A stretch of DNA of 64,000 nucleotides from Coffea arabica. Taxonomy: Eukaryota > Streptophyta > Magnoliopsida > Gentianales > Rubiaceae. The translations under genes and the position numbers were made by a program. The notes beneath the pieces are model-generated. The model searched no databases. It saw nothing but the letters and a program-made list of their open reading frames with translations, and had not been told where the DNA came from. Numbering within the stretch: the first letter of the stretch is position 1; each line of letters opens with the position of its first letter. This document shows positions 12,601 through 22,075 of this stretch, one piece after another. The stretch is from contig NC_092312.1 in assembly GCF_036785885.1 (NCBI RefSeq), forward strand, positions 20,540,001 to 20,604,000, in the 5' to 3' direction.

Positions 12601-15600
12601 AACTACATGATTTGCACATATCAATGTTCAGCTGCTAACCGGGTTTGAAAATTACCTGCTTCCTTGAATGTTTCTGCAGAGGGAAGAAGTATCAGGGAAA
12701 ATGCTCAATCTGAAAAATGTTATAGGCCCTTCCATTAGGGACATATGTTTCCTGAAAAATCTGTTTTGCCCAAGTTTGTGTGCTTAAACATACTGTGTAA
12801 CATTCTCAAGCATTCACCATTTATGCTTTTCCACATTCATGGTGCTAAAAGTTATCAGAAAATAATTTGGGTTAAGTTACATGAAGTCCTTCACAATGAC
12901 TGCTCAGAGTTTAATTACTTATTCTCTTATTATCACCTGTGCCAGAGAATGAGGTTTCTCTTGCAAGTTTTATCTTTTACTTCAGGATTCTTGCAGCATA
13001 AATTTTTTCTTCAACGTTTTTGTTTGCCATGAATTAGCAAAGGCTATGGATGAAGACCTAGTGCATGAAGAGAGTTTAGGATTTTTTATAACTGCTCTGA
13101 TCTTTGTGAATTGCTGTGATTTTAACGTTGGCACATTCATCTGAACAAATCACAAGATCTTATTTCTTTGTCTTTTCTGACTTGTACTTTCTTTGTCATA
13201 TTTCTCTGTGTTGTGCCAAAAAGGTGGTGCAGTCTTCAATACAGGTGTGCTTGTGCACAAGCTTTCATGAGTCCTTTTTTTTAAATAAGCTTGTTGCTGC
13301 AGACTACCTAGTTGATTTCACTCTTTTTTTTTTTGGTGATTTTTAATAATTACATGCTGAAACACATCTTGAAGATTCTTATTGAATTTTTCGAACATGG
13401 ACATCTTCTTTGGCTGCACTCCTGAATTCCTGGAACATGATTAATGCCCTTTCATTTGAAAAAGCTTGTGTACTAAATTCATTGGATCCCTTTTTGGTAA
13501 TGCCCAGTGCTGTTGTACTTGACAATGAAGATTCAAGCATTCACATTGATGCTGTTATTGATCCTTTGAGTTCTTCTGGTCAAAAATTATCGTCTCTTCT
13601 TCGCTTTTTGTCGAAGTACATTCAGCCAAGCATGAGGCTGCTACTTAATCCAGTGGTATGTTATTTCAGAACCATAATGAATGTGCTTTTTGTTGATAAT
13701 ACTTCTGTTTAATTGCTTTTTTTTTTTGTATAATTGGTTCTTTTGATGCCTAAAAGAACCTGGATGATTGGTATTAATTTCCATATTGGTTTATTTTCCC
13801 CAAAATAAGTCGCTTATACCTAAAGAAAAATGAAAAGATGAACTTTACTTTTCATTTTAGTCTGTGCTTTACATAGTGTGTGTCTTGACGAACTAGTTTC
13901 TTGTTTCATGTCTCCTTTGGTTTTTCTGCCAATGTGCCCTTTCTCTTCAAATTCTGTCTCTTAGAATTTTATTGTTTGAAAATTAAACCTTTCCAACAAA
14001 ACCAAGTGTGACTTCTGTCATCTTAACTATTTGGATTCTCAAAAAAAAAAAGACCCTTATTTTTTTTGGGGGGGGGGGGGGGGGGGGTTGGGGGGTGTCT
14101 GTAGTTTGATTATCCTACAACATATTGGAGTCAATTGCCCTGCCTTCAACAAATTATGTTTATCCTACTTTTAACTTGTTTTTGCATTTCTGTATGTTTT
14201 GTGATGAAGTTCTTGCTATAAGTCTATAACTCGTGTTGAAAATTTGAAATCATTGGGAAGCTGTATATGAAGATAACAATATTGTGATATTTTCCTTGCA
14301 GAGTTCCCTTGTTGATCTTCCGTTGAAGACTTACTACAGATATGTAGTTCCCACACTGGTATCATCAAGCCATCACATCCTCTTGACCCTTTTTAGAATT
14401 TTTTGACTGGTGATCTTATTAGTAAATGATTTTGGCAGGATGACTTCAGTAGTATTGATGACACAGTTTATGGCCCCAAAGCCTTCTTTGCAAATATGCC
14501 ACTGTCTAAAACTCTTACAATGAATCTTGATGTTCCAGAGCCATGGCTTGTTGAGCCTGTAATTGCTATGTATGTTTTTCTTGTTGTTTTCTCTATTGAA
14601 TTTACTCACATCTCTACATGCTAAATTAATTTTATTTGTCCCTTTGTGTTATGCAACTCTCCTCCAAACGAAATATTTCTAATTCTTTGCCTTGGTGTTT
14701 TTAGCCATGACTTGGACAATATACTGCTTGAAAACCTAGGTGATGCCAGAACATTGCAAGCAGTGTTTGAACTTGAAGCTCTTGTTCTTACAGGTATAGG
14801 GTGTCAAACACTTAACAAGATTAATATTTTGAATGTTGTTTGGTTTGACTAGTATTTTACAGGCATAAAGTCATCCGTGCATCATTTTCTCACGCCAAGT
14901 GATAACTATGTTTACAGGACATTGCTCAGAGAAGGATCATGAACCTCCCCGAGGCCTTCAGCTGATCCTCGGTACCAAGAGTACACCACACTTGGTTGAT
15001 ACTCTAGTCATGGCCAATTTGGGGTATTGGCAAATGAAAGTCTTTCCTGGGGTTTGGTACCTGCAGCTTGCACCGGGTAGAAGCTCCGAGCTGTATGTCA
15101 TGAAAGAGGATGGTGATGGAAGTCCGTACACAACTTTGTCAAAGCAGATCACAATAAATGATTTGCGAGGCAAACTAGTTCACTTGGAAGTGTTGAAGAA
15201 AAAGGGCAAGGAAAATGAGAAATTATTACTTGCTTCTGATAGTGACGAAAGTCATTCAAGACAAAACAGAAATGTGAGCAATTTATTCTGTCAACAGTAT
15301 CTACTATTTATTTTGACTTGTCATAAAGTATGAGGTACATGGCATTTATTGGATGGCTTGTAAGCTGTTAATACCATTTGTCTGTTAATGGTTCAGGGAG
15401 ATCAGAAGAGTTGGAACTCTAATTTACTTAAATGGGCTTCAGGATTTATTGGTGGCAGTGACCGTTCTAAGAAGATTGAAAGCACTTCAGTGGTAATTAT
15501 ATTTTGTATTTATCTCAAAAATGTAAAGTTTTGGCCCAAGGTGTTAGCATCATGTATGAAGTTGGCTTAATAGTACATATGTTTCCTTTGCTTTCTACTA

Positions 15601-18600
15601 AGCTTGGTGCTCCAAGGAACCTAAAAACAGTATTTGCCAATGATTGATAAGCTTACACACCTTTGTTTAGGAGCATGGGAATACTGGTCGACGTGGGAAA
15701 ACAATAAATATATTTTCTGTTGCTTCTGGGCACCTGTGAGTATCATCTTCTGCATCTTCCTTTCTCCTTTATCCACTCTGCATTACAATGATGTCCAGTG
15801 ACTCTGAAGCGTTGTTTGTGCCGTGGAGCATCCTGAGATAGTATTTATATGTAACAATGTACTCATAAAATTAGGTATATGCCCAAAAATATCTAGCTAG
15901 TGTTACATGAAAGGACCTATTCTCATTTGTTTTGGAATATTTGTCTGGTCTTTCTTCTTGGACTTAAATTTACTTATTATTCCGCCTTCTGGTTGCCTGA
16001 TTAGATTCTGTTTCCACAGATATGAACGCTTCCTGAAAATAATGATGCTGAGTGTCCTGAAGAACACGCGCAGACCTGTGAAGTTCTGGTTTATAAAGAA
16101 CTACCTTTCTCCTCAATTCAAGGTTTTGTGGTTTCTCATTTTATTCCTCCTGATCTTTGAAAATTGTCATTTTTTGGAGCAGATTGGTATTTTTCAGTTG
16201 TCTGAAATGTCTGAGGATTTACTTGTCGTTTGTTGTGCAGGATGTAATTCCACATATGGCACAAGAATATGGTTTTGAGTACGAGTTAGTTACCTACAAA
16301 TGGCCTACATGGTTACACAAACAGAGAGAGAAGCAGCGAATTATATGGGCATACAAAATCTTGTTTCTTGATGTCATTTTCCCTCTTGCTCTGGAGAAGG
16401 TGGTTTAGTTTCTTGCTTATGCATTACTGGGATATGCTTCTTGATTGAGTTAGCATCTGCTGCCCCCCATCCCCACCCCTCCTTTATTTGACATGTGTTT
16501 GCATGCATTATTTGAAGGGGCTTACACTGAAATCCTTGATTGTTCAAACCTGCAGGTTATATTTGTTGATGCAGATCAGATTGTCAGGGCTGATATGGGA
16601 GAACTTTATGACATGAATTTAAAAGGACGACCCCTCGCATACACCCCTTTCTGTGATAACAACAAAGAGATGGATGGTTATCGTTTCTGGAAACAGGTGC
16701 ACACAACCTACTTTATGTATTCAAAAGTCCTTCCTCCTGCATCCCCCATTCTCTCTCTGTGTGTTTCAAAGAGCACATTAGTAGATATTAGTCGAACACC
16801 TGATGGTATCATCACTTTTGCTGCCTGAATATTCCAACTTCTTTGACAGGGTTTTTGGAAGGAACATTTGCGAGGAAGACCATATCATATTAGGTAGGTA
16901 TAGAACTTTGAACTTATCCAGTATTAGTGTTAGAAATTCTTGATGTAGCTAGATCTGTCATGCATGTACTCCATTGTAGTGCTTTGTACGTTGTTGATCT
17001 CGTCAAGTTTCGAGAAACTGCAGCTGGGGATCAGTTAAGAGTGTTCTATGAAACTCTCAGCAAAGATCCAAACAGTCTTTCTAATTTGGACCAGGTTAGT
17101 CAGTATTTTGATTTATTAATATTTTTTTCTCACTTAGGTTTATCTTTACCCTAAATAGCTCATTATTCTGGTTGTGTGTTGTTTTCTTGCTTAAAATATC
17201 ACCTTAAAAATAGAAATTCATGTAAATCTACGGGTTGTTAACAATGCTGAGAAATTGTGAATCTTGTCAAAAATATATTTGAGCATAACTTGTTTATTGA
17301 GTGTAGATCTCTGTGTGTACTATTCTTAAGTACACAGATGTGGTGAATACTTTTGGAACCCTAGGTTTGTCTAGCTGTATGCAGATGGGGTCTTGATGAT
17401 GTACCTTTAGCAATGTTAAACAATTCCATGGAACCTGCTCCCCTTTCACACATTGTGCCACTTAAATATTTCCCCAACTCTTATCCCACCTTCCAAACTC
17501 AAAGGGAGAGGATAAGAAACAGCAAAAATATCCCTGAACAGAACTTCATTTAGTAGCCACGTCATGCTAGGTGGGGTGTTCCACATTCAAATCCCAAAGG
17601 GCACATGCTCAAACACAAGCATATAAGAGATTAACTCCCAACATTTTGATTTCCCAAAAATTCCAGAGGGGTTTGGAGTTGCAGATGTTTGCAATTATCA
17701 GAGCTGAATTTGAACTTCAACATGTATACTCTGCTATCCGAATATATTAACATTTTTAACATCTGCTTTCAACTTTAGTTTCTGAAATTTGATTTTTTTG
17801 TCTTGGTTGAAACTGTTAAATATGGTTTGGATCTTGTTATCTACTTAAAAGGAATTTTCAGCAAAAACAGGGTCTTTTTTGGTTGACTTTTGTGTCTGTA
17901 TTCATGGCACTTTTGAGTATTTGTGCCTGTGTGTGTCTGATGTTTTATTTGAGGAGCGGAAAGGTGCTATGTTAAGGGAAGGTACTGGATATAGTTTGAA
18001 TTATGTCTGTGTATGAGGTGTACGCCATGACATGGGCGTACATCTGGAATTGAACGTTACCTGGAGTGAGTTAAGACAGTCTTTGAATGTCTGACTGTGG
18101 ACAGTTTTTGAAACTGTTATGAAGGGTCCAATTGGTTCGTGAACCGGGATTGTAATTGGAATTGGTATTATATATAAATAAGTAGTATGGGTATGGCCCT
18201 GTGTGATCATTCCAATTTATATTGCTTGGTAAAACTTTTTAGGTTTAGGTATCAGGATAAAATATTGTTTTCCTTTTCCCTCTTCGTTGCAGGACATACC
18301 GCCAGCTTTGGCCGCCAATTGGCAGCAGCTCTTCCTTGAACCACCACTGCTGGCAAACTCAAACAGAATCACAATTAACTGCTACTTTGGAGCTCCTACA
18401 ATTACTGTTTTTAGCCTCAAGATTTCCAAACTTTTCCAATCTAAGATAGATCTAAATTCAAACTACAAACTTTCATCATCTTCTTTGGTTCTGGGTATCT
18501 TTTGCAGCCAAAACCACCCACATACCTTATCATTGCCGACTGCTGTTTCTAGGTGGAAATTTTGCTGATAGTCAGGTTTTTAAAGAACTACGCTGTAGGT

Positions 18601-19589
18601 TTATTAAACCATAAAAAGTAGCAGAATTTGGTTTTGGGAGGAGAATATGAGTGAGGAAAGAGGTCCGACGTCGGTGACGAACAAGAAGGTGGAGTAAGAA
18701 GGTGAATTTTTACACGGGGATGGTGAGGGAGAGAGAGGAGAATGTCGGGTGAAGATGCAAAGTGGTCAAGGTAGAAGTACAGGAACAGACGAGATTTCGA
18801 GGAAGGAAGATTCCTATTTATTTTTGGATTTTTTATGTTTCATTTAGGAGTCAAATTTGGTAATCAACCAAAACCTCCCAACATAAGAGTCACCGGATTT
18901 TTAGATTTCATTCCAATTTTTCAATGTCCATACCTCTTTAACAAGCAACAAATATGGTGGTGATTCCAATTCTTGATTCCTGAACCCTCGTACCAAGCGG
19001 CGCCTAATATTTATGCTCTTAAAAGAGCTACAAGTGTCTCTCTTGATGTTAGGTGAAGTTTGTGTAACAAGATTTTCTCAAGTATTTCTGAAGTTTATAG
19101 CAATATTTATTGTTCTTGTCCATTTCTTTTTGGTACTAAGAATGCCATTCCTCTCTTAGGACCTTCCAAACTATGCCCAGCATTTAGTACCCATCTTTTC
19201 GCTCCCACAAGAATGGCTGTGGTGTGAGTCATGGTGTGGCAACGCAACTAAATCAAAGGCAAAAACAATAGATCTCTGCAACAATCCTATGACCAAGGAA
19301 CCTAAGCTTCAGGTGATTCTTATTTTATTGAGAATTGCCTAATAATAAACCCTTTTTTTCTCGCTGTTTCTCCTCCTCTTTTAATCCGTTCTGGTGTCTA
19401 ACTGAACTACAGGGTGCAAAAAGAATTGTTGCAGAGTGGCCAGATCTTGACTTAGAAGCAAGACAATTTACAGCAAAAATTTCAGGGGAACCTATTGATC
19501 TCAAAGAGCAAGTAGCACTACCTCTTGAATCACAAAGTTCAACCATTCATGATTCATCAGAAGATTGGGAATCAAAGTCAGAGTTGTAA
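654..19589 (+). CDS. UGGT (EBS1): UDP-glucose:glycoprotein glucosyltransferase, 5'-truncated by the window edge
   Basis: This ER-lumen enzyme re-glucosylates misfolded N-glycoproteins so that calnexin/calreticulin rebinds them. Twenty-eight exons join in frame: 654-806, 906-1004, 1078-1239, 2491-2559, 3385-3467, 3626-3788, 9487-9621, 9728-9833, 9949-10043, 10115-10227, 10378-10588, 11050-11118, 11824-11966, 12371-12472, 13508-13655, 14302-14358, 14439-14569, 14705-14793, 14918-15273, 15397-15492, 15671-15735, 16020-16122, 16241-16399, 16556-16696, 16850-16893, 16980-17094, 19160-19312, 19413-19589. They encode 1178 residues, against about 1600 in a full plant UGGT, so signal peptide and first thioredoxin-like domains lie left of the window. 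The GT24 catalytic domain starts near fragment residue 868; its DxD motif (VDADQ) is at 974-976. The protein ends KSEL, resembling an ER-retrieval tail. All introns are GT-AG except 1005-1077 (GC-AG). Bases 1-653 look intronic. Family is certain; exact junctions are inferred. Confidence 0.95.
3198..3241 (+). repeat. Poly-T/poly-G low-complexity tract in a UGGT intron
   Basis: Alternating runs of T and G, the last G run about 12 long, lie in the intron before exon 5. A second, longer tract of the same kind sits at 14059-14099. It may be polymorphic or prone to sequencing error. Confidence 0.85.
3887..4166 (-). repeat. Copia 3' LTR
   Basis: Downstream LTR of the leftward-reading element, 280 bp, 278/280 identical to 8786-9065. 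It is preceded on the coding strand by the polypurine tract and bordered by the GATAT target duplication at 3882-3886. Confidence 0.95.
4167..4175 (-). other. Copia polypurine tract
   Basis: On the minus strand, GA followed by seven G directly abuts the 3' LTR. It is the expected primer for plus-strand DNA synthesis. The TGA stop of pol overlaps its first bases. Confidence 0.85.
4174..7683 (-). CDS. pol: Copia Pol polyprotein (protease, integrase, RT, RNase H)
   Basis: The 1169-residue ORF has no internal stop. In order it shows the aspartic protease motif DSGATDHM (residues 29-36), a GAG-pre-integrase HHCC finger (the [10 protein letters not shown] segment), the integrase core (HTDVWGP, IRSDNG-type segment reading [10 protein letters not shown], then [10 protein letters not shown]), reverse transcriptase with YVDD, and RNase H (YTDADWAGS to SSAEAEYRA). 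Integrase before RT defines copia. The first ATG and about 24 residues before the protease motif read poorly and are probably the wrong frame of the gag-protease linker. The true protein would normally be expressed as a gag fusion. All catalytic motifs seen are intact. Confidence 0.94.
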   Translation of the reverse strand: MLKMVNLLLLLFHVKHQMHLVHGLYGVIDSGATDHMTSVSQLFSTYSPCAGNKRVKVADGSLSVIAGIGFVVISPTLTLHRVLHVPKLSCNLLSISKLTRDLMCRINFFPSFCEFQELTTGRMIGCARENGGLYFLEDGSDMTTPIKNTCYGYVSITSNKEIMLWHFRLGHPSFYYMKYLFPDLFKNKDSSSFQCEICELAKHHRSTFSMHPYQPSKPFFLLHTDVWGPSRISTSSGKKWFVTFIDDHTRVCWVYLLREKSEVASVFQKFYSMVLTQFQEKVKIVRSDNGKEYFNKILGSFFLEKGIVHQSSCNDTPQQNGVAERKNKHLLEVARALLFSRNVPKYLWGEAILTATYLINRMPSRTLNFQTPLNFFKTIYPMPRLTYEVSLKVFGCISFVHNHEQGRSKLDPRARKCIFVGYAPTQKGYKCFDPISKKMFVTMDVTFFEDKPFFGDPLQGGTRHVEELVEDDDVFRIENQIPDQNFVDRRIDFSDFLEESAAQFPQQESFQDNNPEKTNDTLQFARQKDFEKREKIDQGLEEDLLSLVPIIESNSLSERDGNVTEKTLKTYVRKNHRGKDKAPPSLHDKESEPRTEFNVFESLDKVSSDSKIADLDLPIALRKGVRSCTKHPMTNYVSYEKLSPTFLTFTSQLSSVEIPKNVQEALQVPEWRKAIEEEMYALEKNQTWEVTNLPQGKRTVGCKWVFTIKYNSDGTLERYKARLVAKGFTQTYGIDYLETFAPMAKLNTVRVLLSIAVNLDWPLQQLDVKNAFLNGDLEEEVYMESPPGFEGKFQSRVCKLRKSLYGLKQSPRAWFEKFTRSVKNQGYTQAQSDHTMFVKHSKDGKIAVLIVYVDDIILTGDDLIEMERLKKSLASSFEIKDLGTLRYFLGMEVARSKKGIVVSQRKYVLDLLKETGMSGCRPADTPMDPNHKLADIKDGTPVDTARYQKLVGKLIYLAHTCPDIAFSVSVVSQFMHSPYEEHLDAVYRILRYLKSTPGKGLFFKRGDRKTIEAYTDADWAGSVIDRRSTSGYCTFVWGNLVTWRSKKQSVVARSSAEAEYRAMAHGVCEMLWLKRVLEELKRPIELPMRLYCDNQAAISIAHNPVQHDRTKHIEIDRHFIKEKLEGGIICMPFVPSAQQIADILTKGLLRPNFELLTSKLDMINIYAPT
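7598..8749 (-). CDS. gag: Copia Gag polyprotein
   Basis: The 383-residue ORF encodes the nucleocapsid precursor of the retrotransposon. Residues about 40-200 match the plant copia gag domain ([17 protein letters not shown] and the downstream WQELD segment). A CX2CX4HX4C zinc knuckle uses C272, C275, H280 and C285 and is the RNA-binding motif. The N-terminus is serine-rich. The ATG lies about 25 bp inside the primer-binding site, leaving almost no leader. The ORF ends just before the protease motif, whereas copia elements usually fuse gag and pol in one ORF; it overlaps pol by 86 bp in another frame. This suggests a recent frameshift, although recoding is possible. Confidence 0.92.
   Translation of the reverse strand: MNYRAAMTGSTAHTREDSSSSSVVIQTTDYSASNSSSLQITVHKLNGSNYLEWAQSVKLAIDGRGKLGHLTGEIQQPAAEDPNLKRWHSENSLVIAWLINSMEPAIGKPHLFLPTAKDVWDAVRDMYSDIENSSQIFNLKTKLWKSRQEDRDVTTYYNQMVTLWQELDLCYEDEWDCRADSVRYKKREENDRVYVFLAGLNQELDEVRGRILGRKPLPSIREVFSEVRREESRRKVMLKSSPKSKAEDEVETSALVSKGTDLDGDKRRKPWCEHCKKSWHTKDTCWKLHGKPSNFKKKNGGDSKVLQTVNEDSQKQQTDFETPAFTKEQLSQLYKLFKSPQFSVTEPKSFTPFCSFAKNGKPFTIALSCKTSNASCPRVIWGY
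8774..8785 (-). other. Copia primer-binding site (tRNA-iMet)
   Basis: On the minus strand this reads TGGTATCAGAGC, directly abutting the 5' LTR. It is the standard plant copia site complementary to the 3' end of initiator methionine tRNA. Confidence 0.93.
8786..9065 (-). repeat. Copia 5' LTR
   Basis: This 280-bp direct repeat holds the element's promoter, since the element is transcribed leftward. A TATA-like stretch lies near 8873-8880 on the minus strand. It differs from the other LTR at two positions, one in each of the two short inverted segments near its right end. Confidence 0.95.
9250..9390 (+). repeat. Short interspersed direct repeats in a UGGT intron
   Basis: A segment reading TAAGTGATCCAACTTCTTTT occurs near 9254 and again near 9345, and ATGGATTGTTACATCA occurs near 9320 and 9371. 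This is a small local duplication between the copia element and exon 7. Confidence 0.6.
11277..11567 (+). repeat. Two-copy tandem duplication, unit about 145 bp
   Basis: Copies 11277-11421 and 11422-11567 differ at only a few bases and one single-base indel. The duplication is confined to the UGGT intron 11119-11823 and changes no exon. Confidence 0.92.
14059..14099 (+). repeat. Poly-T/poly-G tract in a UGGT intron
   Basis: Eight T are followed by about 20 G, TT and six more G, just after an A run. It is intronic (13656-14301). The G strand could form quadruplexes. The exact length should be treated with caution. Confidence 0.85.
18120..19004. mobile_element. Harbinger-like non-autonomous element (tentative)
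   Basis: The ends form imperfect inverted repeats of about 35 bp: TTGGTTCGTG and AATTGGAAT on the left are mirrored by TTGGTACGAG and AATTGGAAT read inward from the right. The outer bases are GG-rich. The right side abuts TAA and a TTA sits at 18117-18119 on the left, compatible with a PIF/Harbinger TTA duplication, although about four bases separate it from the matched terminus. It lies in the UGGT intron 17095-19159, and no transposase is visible. The superfamily is an inference from TIR style. Confidence 0.5.
18293..18568 (+). other. Cryptic exon candidate inside the UGGT intron
   Basis: A long pyrimidine tract ending GTTGCAG at 18292 is followed by an ORF of 91 codons, in the same phase as the end of UGGT exon 17094, closing with TGA at 18566-18568. 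If used, it would replace the last two UGGT exons with an unrelated tail and remove KSEL. The peptide is not recognised. It lies inside the Harbinger-like element. Confidence 0.3.
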
Positions 19590-20830
19590 GTAACAGCATC
19601 AGAATGGACTCCCGGAGTTTGAAGATCAAACGTAGCAGATGCTGTATTTTGCCCTTTTATGAGTCTTTTGACAGCACATTGGCAGATTTTGTAGTCGTAG
19701 TTTGCCTGCTTGGGGAACAGCATGCTAATGGAGAGCTACATTATGAGCTTGCATCTGTTATGTGGTTATGGGTTTCTTTCTTAATCAAGCCCTGGAACTG
19801 CATTCATTTATCTACGGGATTGAGTTGATTTTGTTGGAAGCCCATTTACAGATGCTGGAGATGCTACGTTTACTACCTTTTTTTCTTTTTTTTTGGGTTA
19901 AGCATCATCTTCTAATGGGTCACTTGGGAGTTCAAAAATCCATAGGAGTCTCTTTAACTAGTGTTAAAACAATACGATGCTAGATACTGTAGATCCATAT
20001 AATTTTGTTCCCTATTGGATACTTCTGGTAAATTATCCAGAAACAGTGAGATGTATGTCTTAAAAAACAAATCAAGTTGAGGATTATGATTCATACGGAA
20101 AGAAGGCTTCTCTGCCTTTTTTCCCTGCTGTCTGGTTACAGGTAGGTTCGATCGCCTCTTGGTTTTTGGAATATTGCCTTGAAGCAGCATGGTCACGGCT
20201 GAATTCTTTACGAGGGACATTGGATGAATTGTACAAAGATGAAGTCCAATTAACTAAAAATATCCTGTTTTAAAAGGTGAAAAAATAGATGGGCGACTGC
20301 CCTTTTTATACGGCCGAAAGAAGCAAATATGCCCTGTTGATTCTATGCCAATTTAGAAGTTCTCAATCTGTCTATGGTAGGAGTAATGACTCAATGGTTT
20401 CTTGATATTCTTCAAAAAAGAATAAGCAAAAAAACATGGATCCATAGTTATTAGTCTCCATGCACGTATTACTGTAAATTCGATTCACTCAAAAAACTTT
20501 TTAAGACTTTTACTCGAATGGTTACTTCATTGATATATAATAGTTTCCTACACAGAAGACATAAGTTAAGTAAAATGCATTAAAAGCCTTTAATTTGATT
20601 CCAACTGATGACTCATTCTGATTTTTTGTTTTCCTCTTTATCTTGTTAGCAACCAGAAACGAGAACCCATCGTTGACAAGACACTTTTGATGCCCAAAAC
20701 TGAACGAACATTATTTCTTACGAGGAAGCTTGGCTCTGCTCTTTCTGCGTGGCCCATTCTCTGTGAGTTTTTTCTGGGTTGAGAATCCTAGGATCGCGCG
20801 CGTGTGTGCATGTATATATATGAATTAATC

Positions 20831-20967
20831 TTTTCTGTACTAACAGTGTATACACTGTCAGCATTGAATGAATGACAATTATGCAAAATTTGAATTTAAA
20901 ATTTAACTTTTGCACACGTGTCATGAATCAAACGATGATAATATATACACTGTTAATGTATATAAAA
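20831..20967. mobile_element. Foldback MITE-like palindrome
   Basis: The 137-bp segment is a long imperfect palindrome. Its left end carries TAACAGTGTATACACTGTCA and its right end reads, inverted, TTAACAGTGTATATATTATC; the inner halves remain complementary to the AT-rich centre. No convincing target duplication is visible. Confidence 0.6.
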
Positions 20968-21580
20968 TTTACTATATATATATATATATTTTCTTACCAA
21001 GCCTCCTATGTTTGTCTAATATCATCAATCATGATCTAAGTTGCTGTACCTGCAAAACTTATCCAACATGTCCCCTTGGCAACAGCCAAAAACAGGGACC
21101 AAATTGATGGTTGCAAGACTCGATTATTACAGCCTTCGGCAAGTCAAGAGAATGATGCTAAAATGTTGACGAGCATGAAAAACGAAAAAAATTTAAAACA
21201 TCTTTCTTGCTTTTCAACAGATTCCGCTGCATGGAGCCATCATCAGCCAATGATAATTCTGATGGATCGAGAAGCGAATATATGGTACGATCAACAAGCG
21301 ATGAACACATAGTACCATCGTCTGTCACAAATTAAGTACTGTGCTACTTCACCTAACTCATTCGATATGACATACTAGAGACAAGATCCATTGATCCTTT
21401 AAATAGAACACTTAGGTCAAACTCCGATATATTCATATCAAAAAAAGTTTTAAAAGTGGAATAACGCTTGCAAAATGAAAAGGGCTAATTCTTAAGCGTC
21501 AAAAGGAGTAATTTTTTGGCATTGCAAAGTAGCACTGATACCGTTGAAATCTAAAGAGACTAGCATCGAAGGTTAAAAGA

Positions 21581-21829
21581 GGAAATGGGGCAGGGACGGT
21601 CATCAGAATGAGCAGTTAATGGCCATGATTTGGCCAAAAAATTTTGTGCGGTCCAGATAACAAGTTGTGCATCAATTTTCACACCGTGTGTGGGGCCCGC
21701 AAAATTTTGTACTAAAATTACACGTTGTGCAAATAAAATTACGCCGTGTGTAACCAAAATTACGCGCTGTTGAAAATGGCCAAAACCGTTGGGGACGGTT
21801 GCACCTACAACCGTCCATGCCCCTTGTCC
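21581..21829. mobile_element. Mutator-type MITE with 9-bp target duplication
   Basis: The 249-bp element has TIRs GGAAATGGGGCAGGGACGGT and, inverted, GGACAAGGGGCATGGACGGT (17/20 matches). It is flanked by the 9-bp direct repeat GTTAAAAGA at 21572-21580 and 21830-21838. A 9-bp duplication is the hallmark of Mutator-like elements. It has no coding capacity. A diverged relative lies at 36493-36731. Confidence 0.85.
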
Positions 21830-21964
21830 GTTAAAAGAGGAGTATCCAAAAGTACAAATTTAGTTTTCTCTTTAAGGATAAAATTGATATTCTCTAATGA
21901 TAAGTACCCACACAACAAATGATAAATAATTAGGCATTGTACTAAGACTTGAGGAAAAGAATTA

Positions 21965-22075
21965 CTCAACCACAACCAATTGAGCTAGCTCAGTTAGCCA
22001 CCAGAGGAGGACTAAATCCCTCCGTGGGCATAGGTTAGGGGGTCAAACCCCTAACCATGTTGGAATTTTTTAAAG
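21965..22075 (+). mobile_element. Possible tRNA-derived SINE
   Basis: An A-box-like TAGCTCAGTTAG (21986-21997) is followed 54 bp later by a B-box-like GGGTCAAACCC (22040-22050), then a T-rich stretch. The spacing suits an internal Pol III promoter. The sequence between is not a foldable tRNA that I recognise, so a SINE head is the likelier reading. Ends and target duplication are unclear. Confidence 0.4.

Noticed and set aside
13410..13507. Open frame extending UGGT exon 15 to the left
   Set aside because: The CAG at 13507 joins in frame to exon 12371-12472 and matches the family; the upstream part matches nothing.
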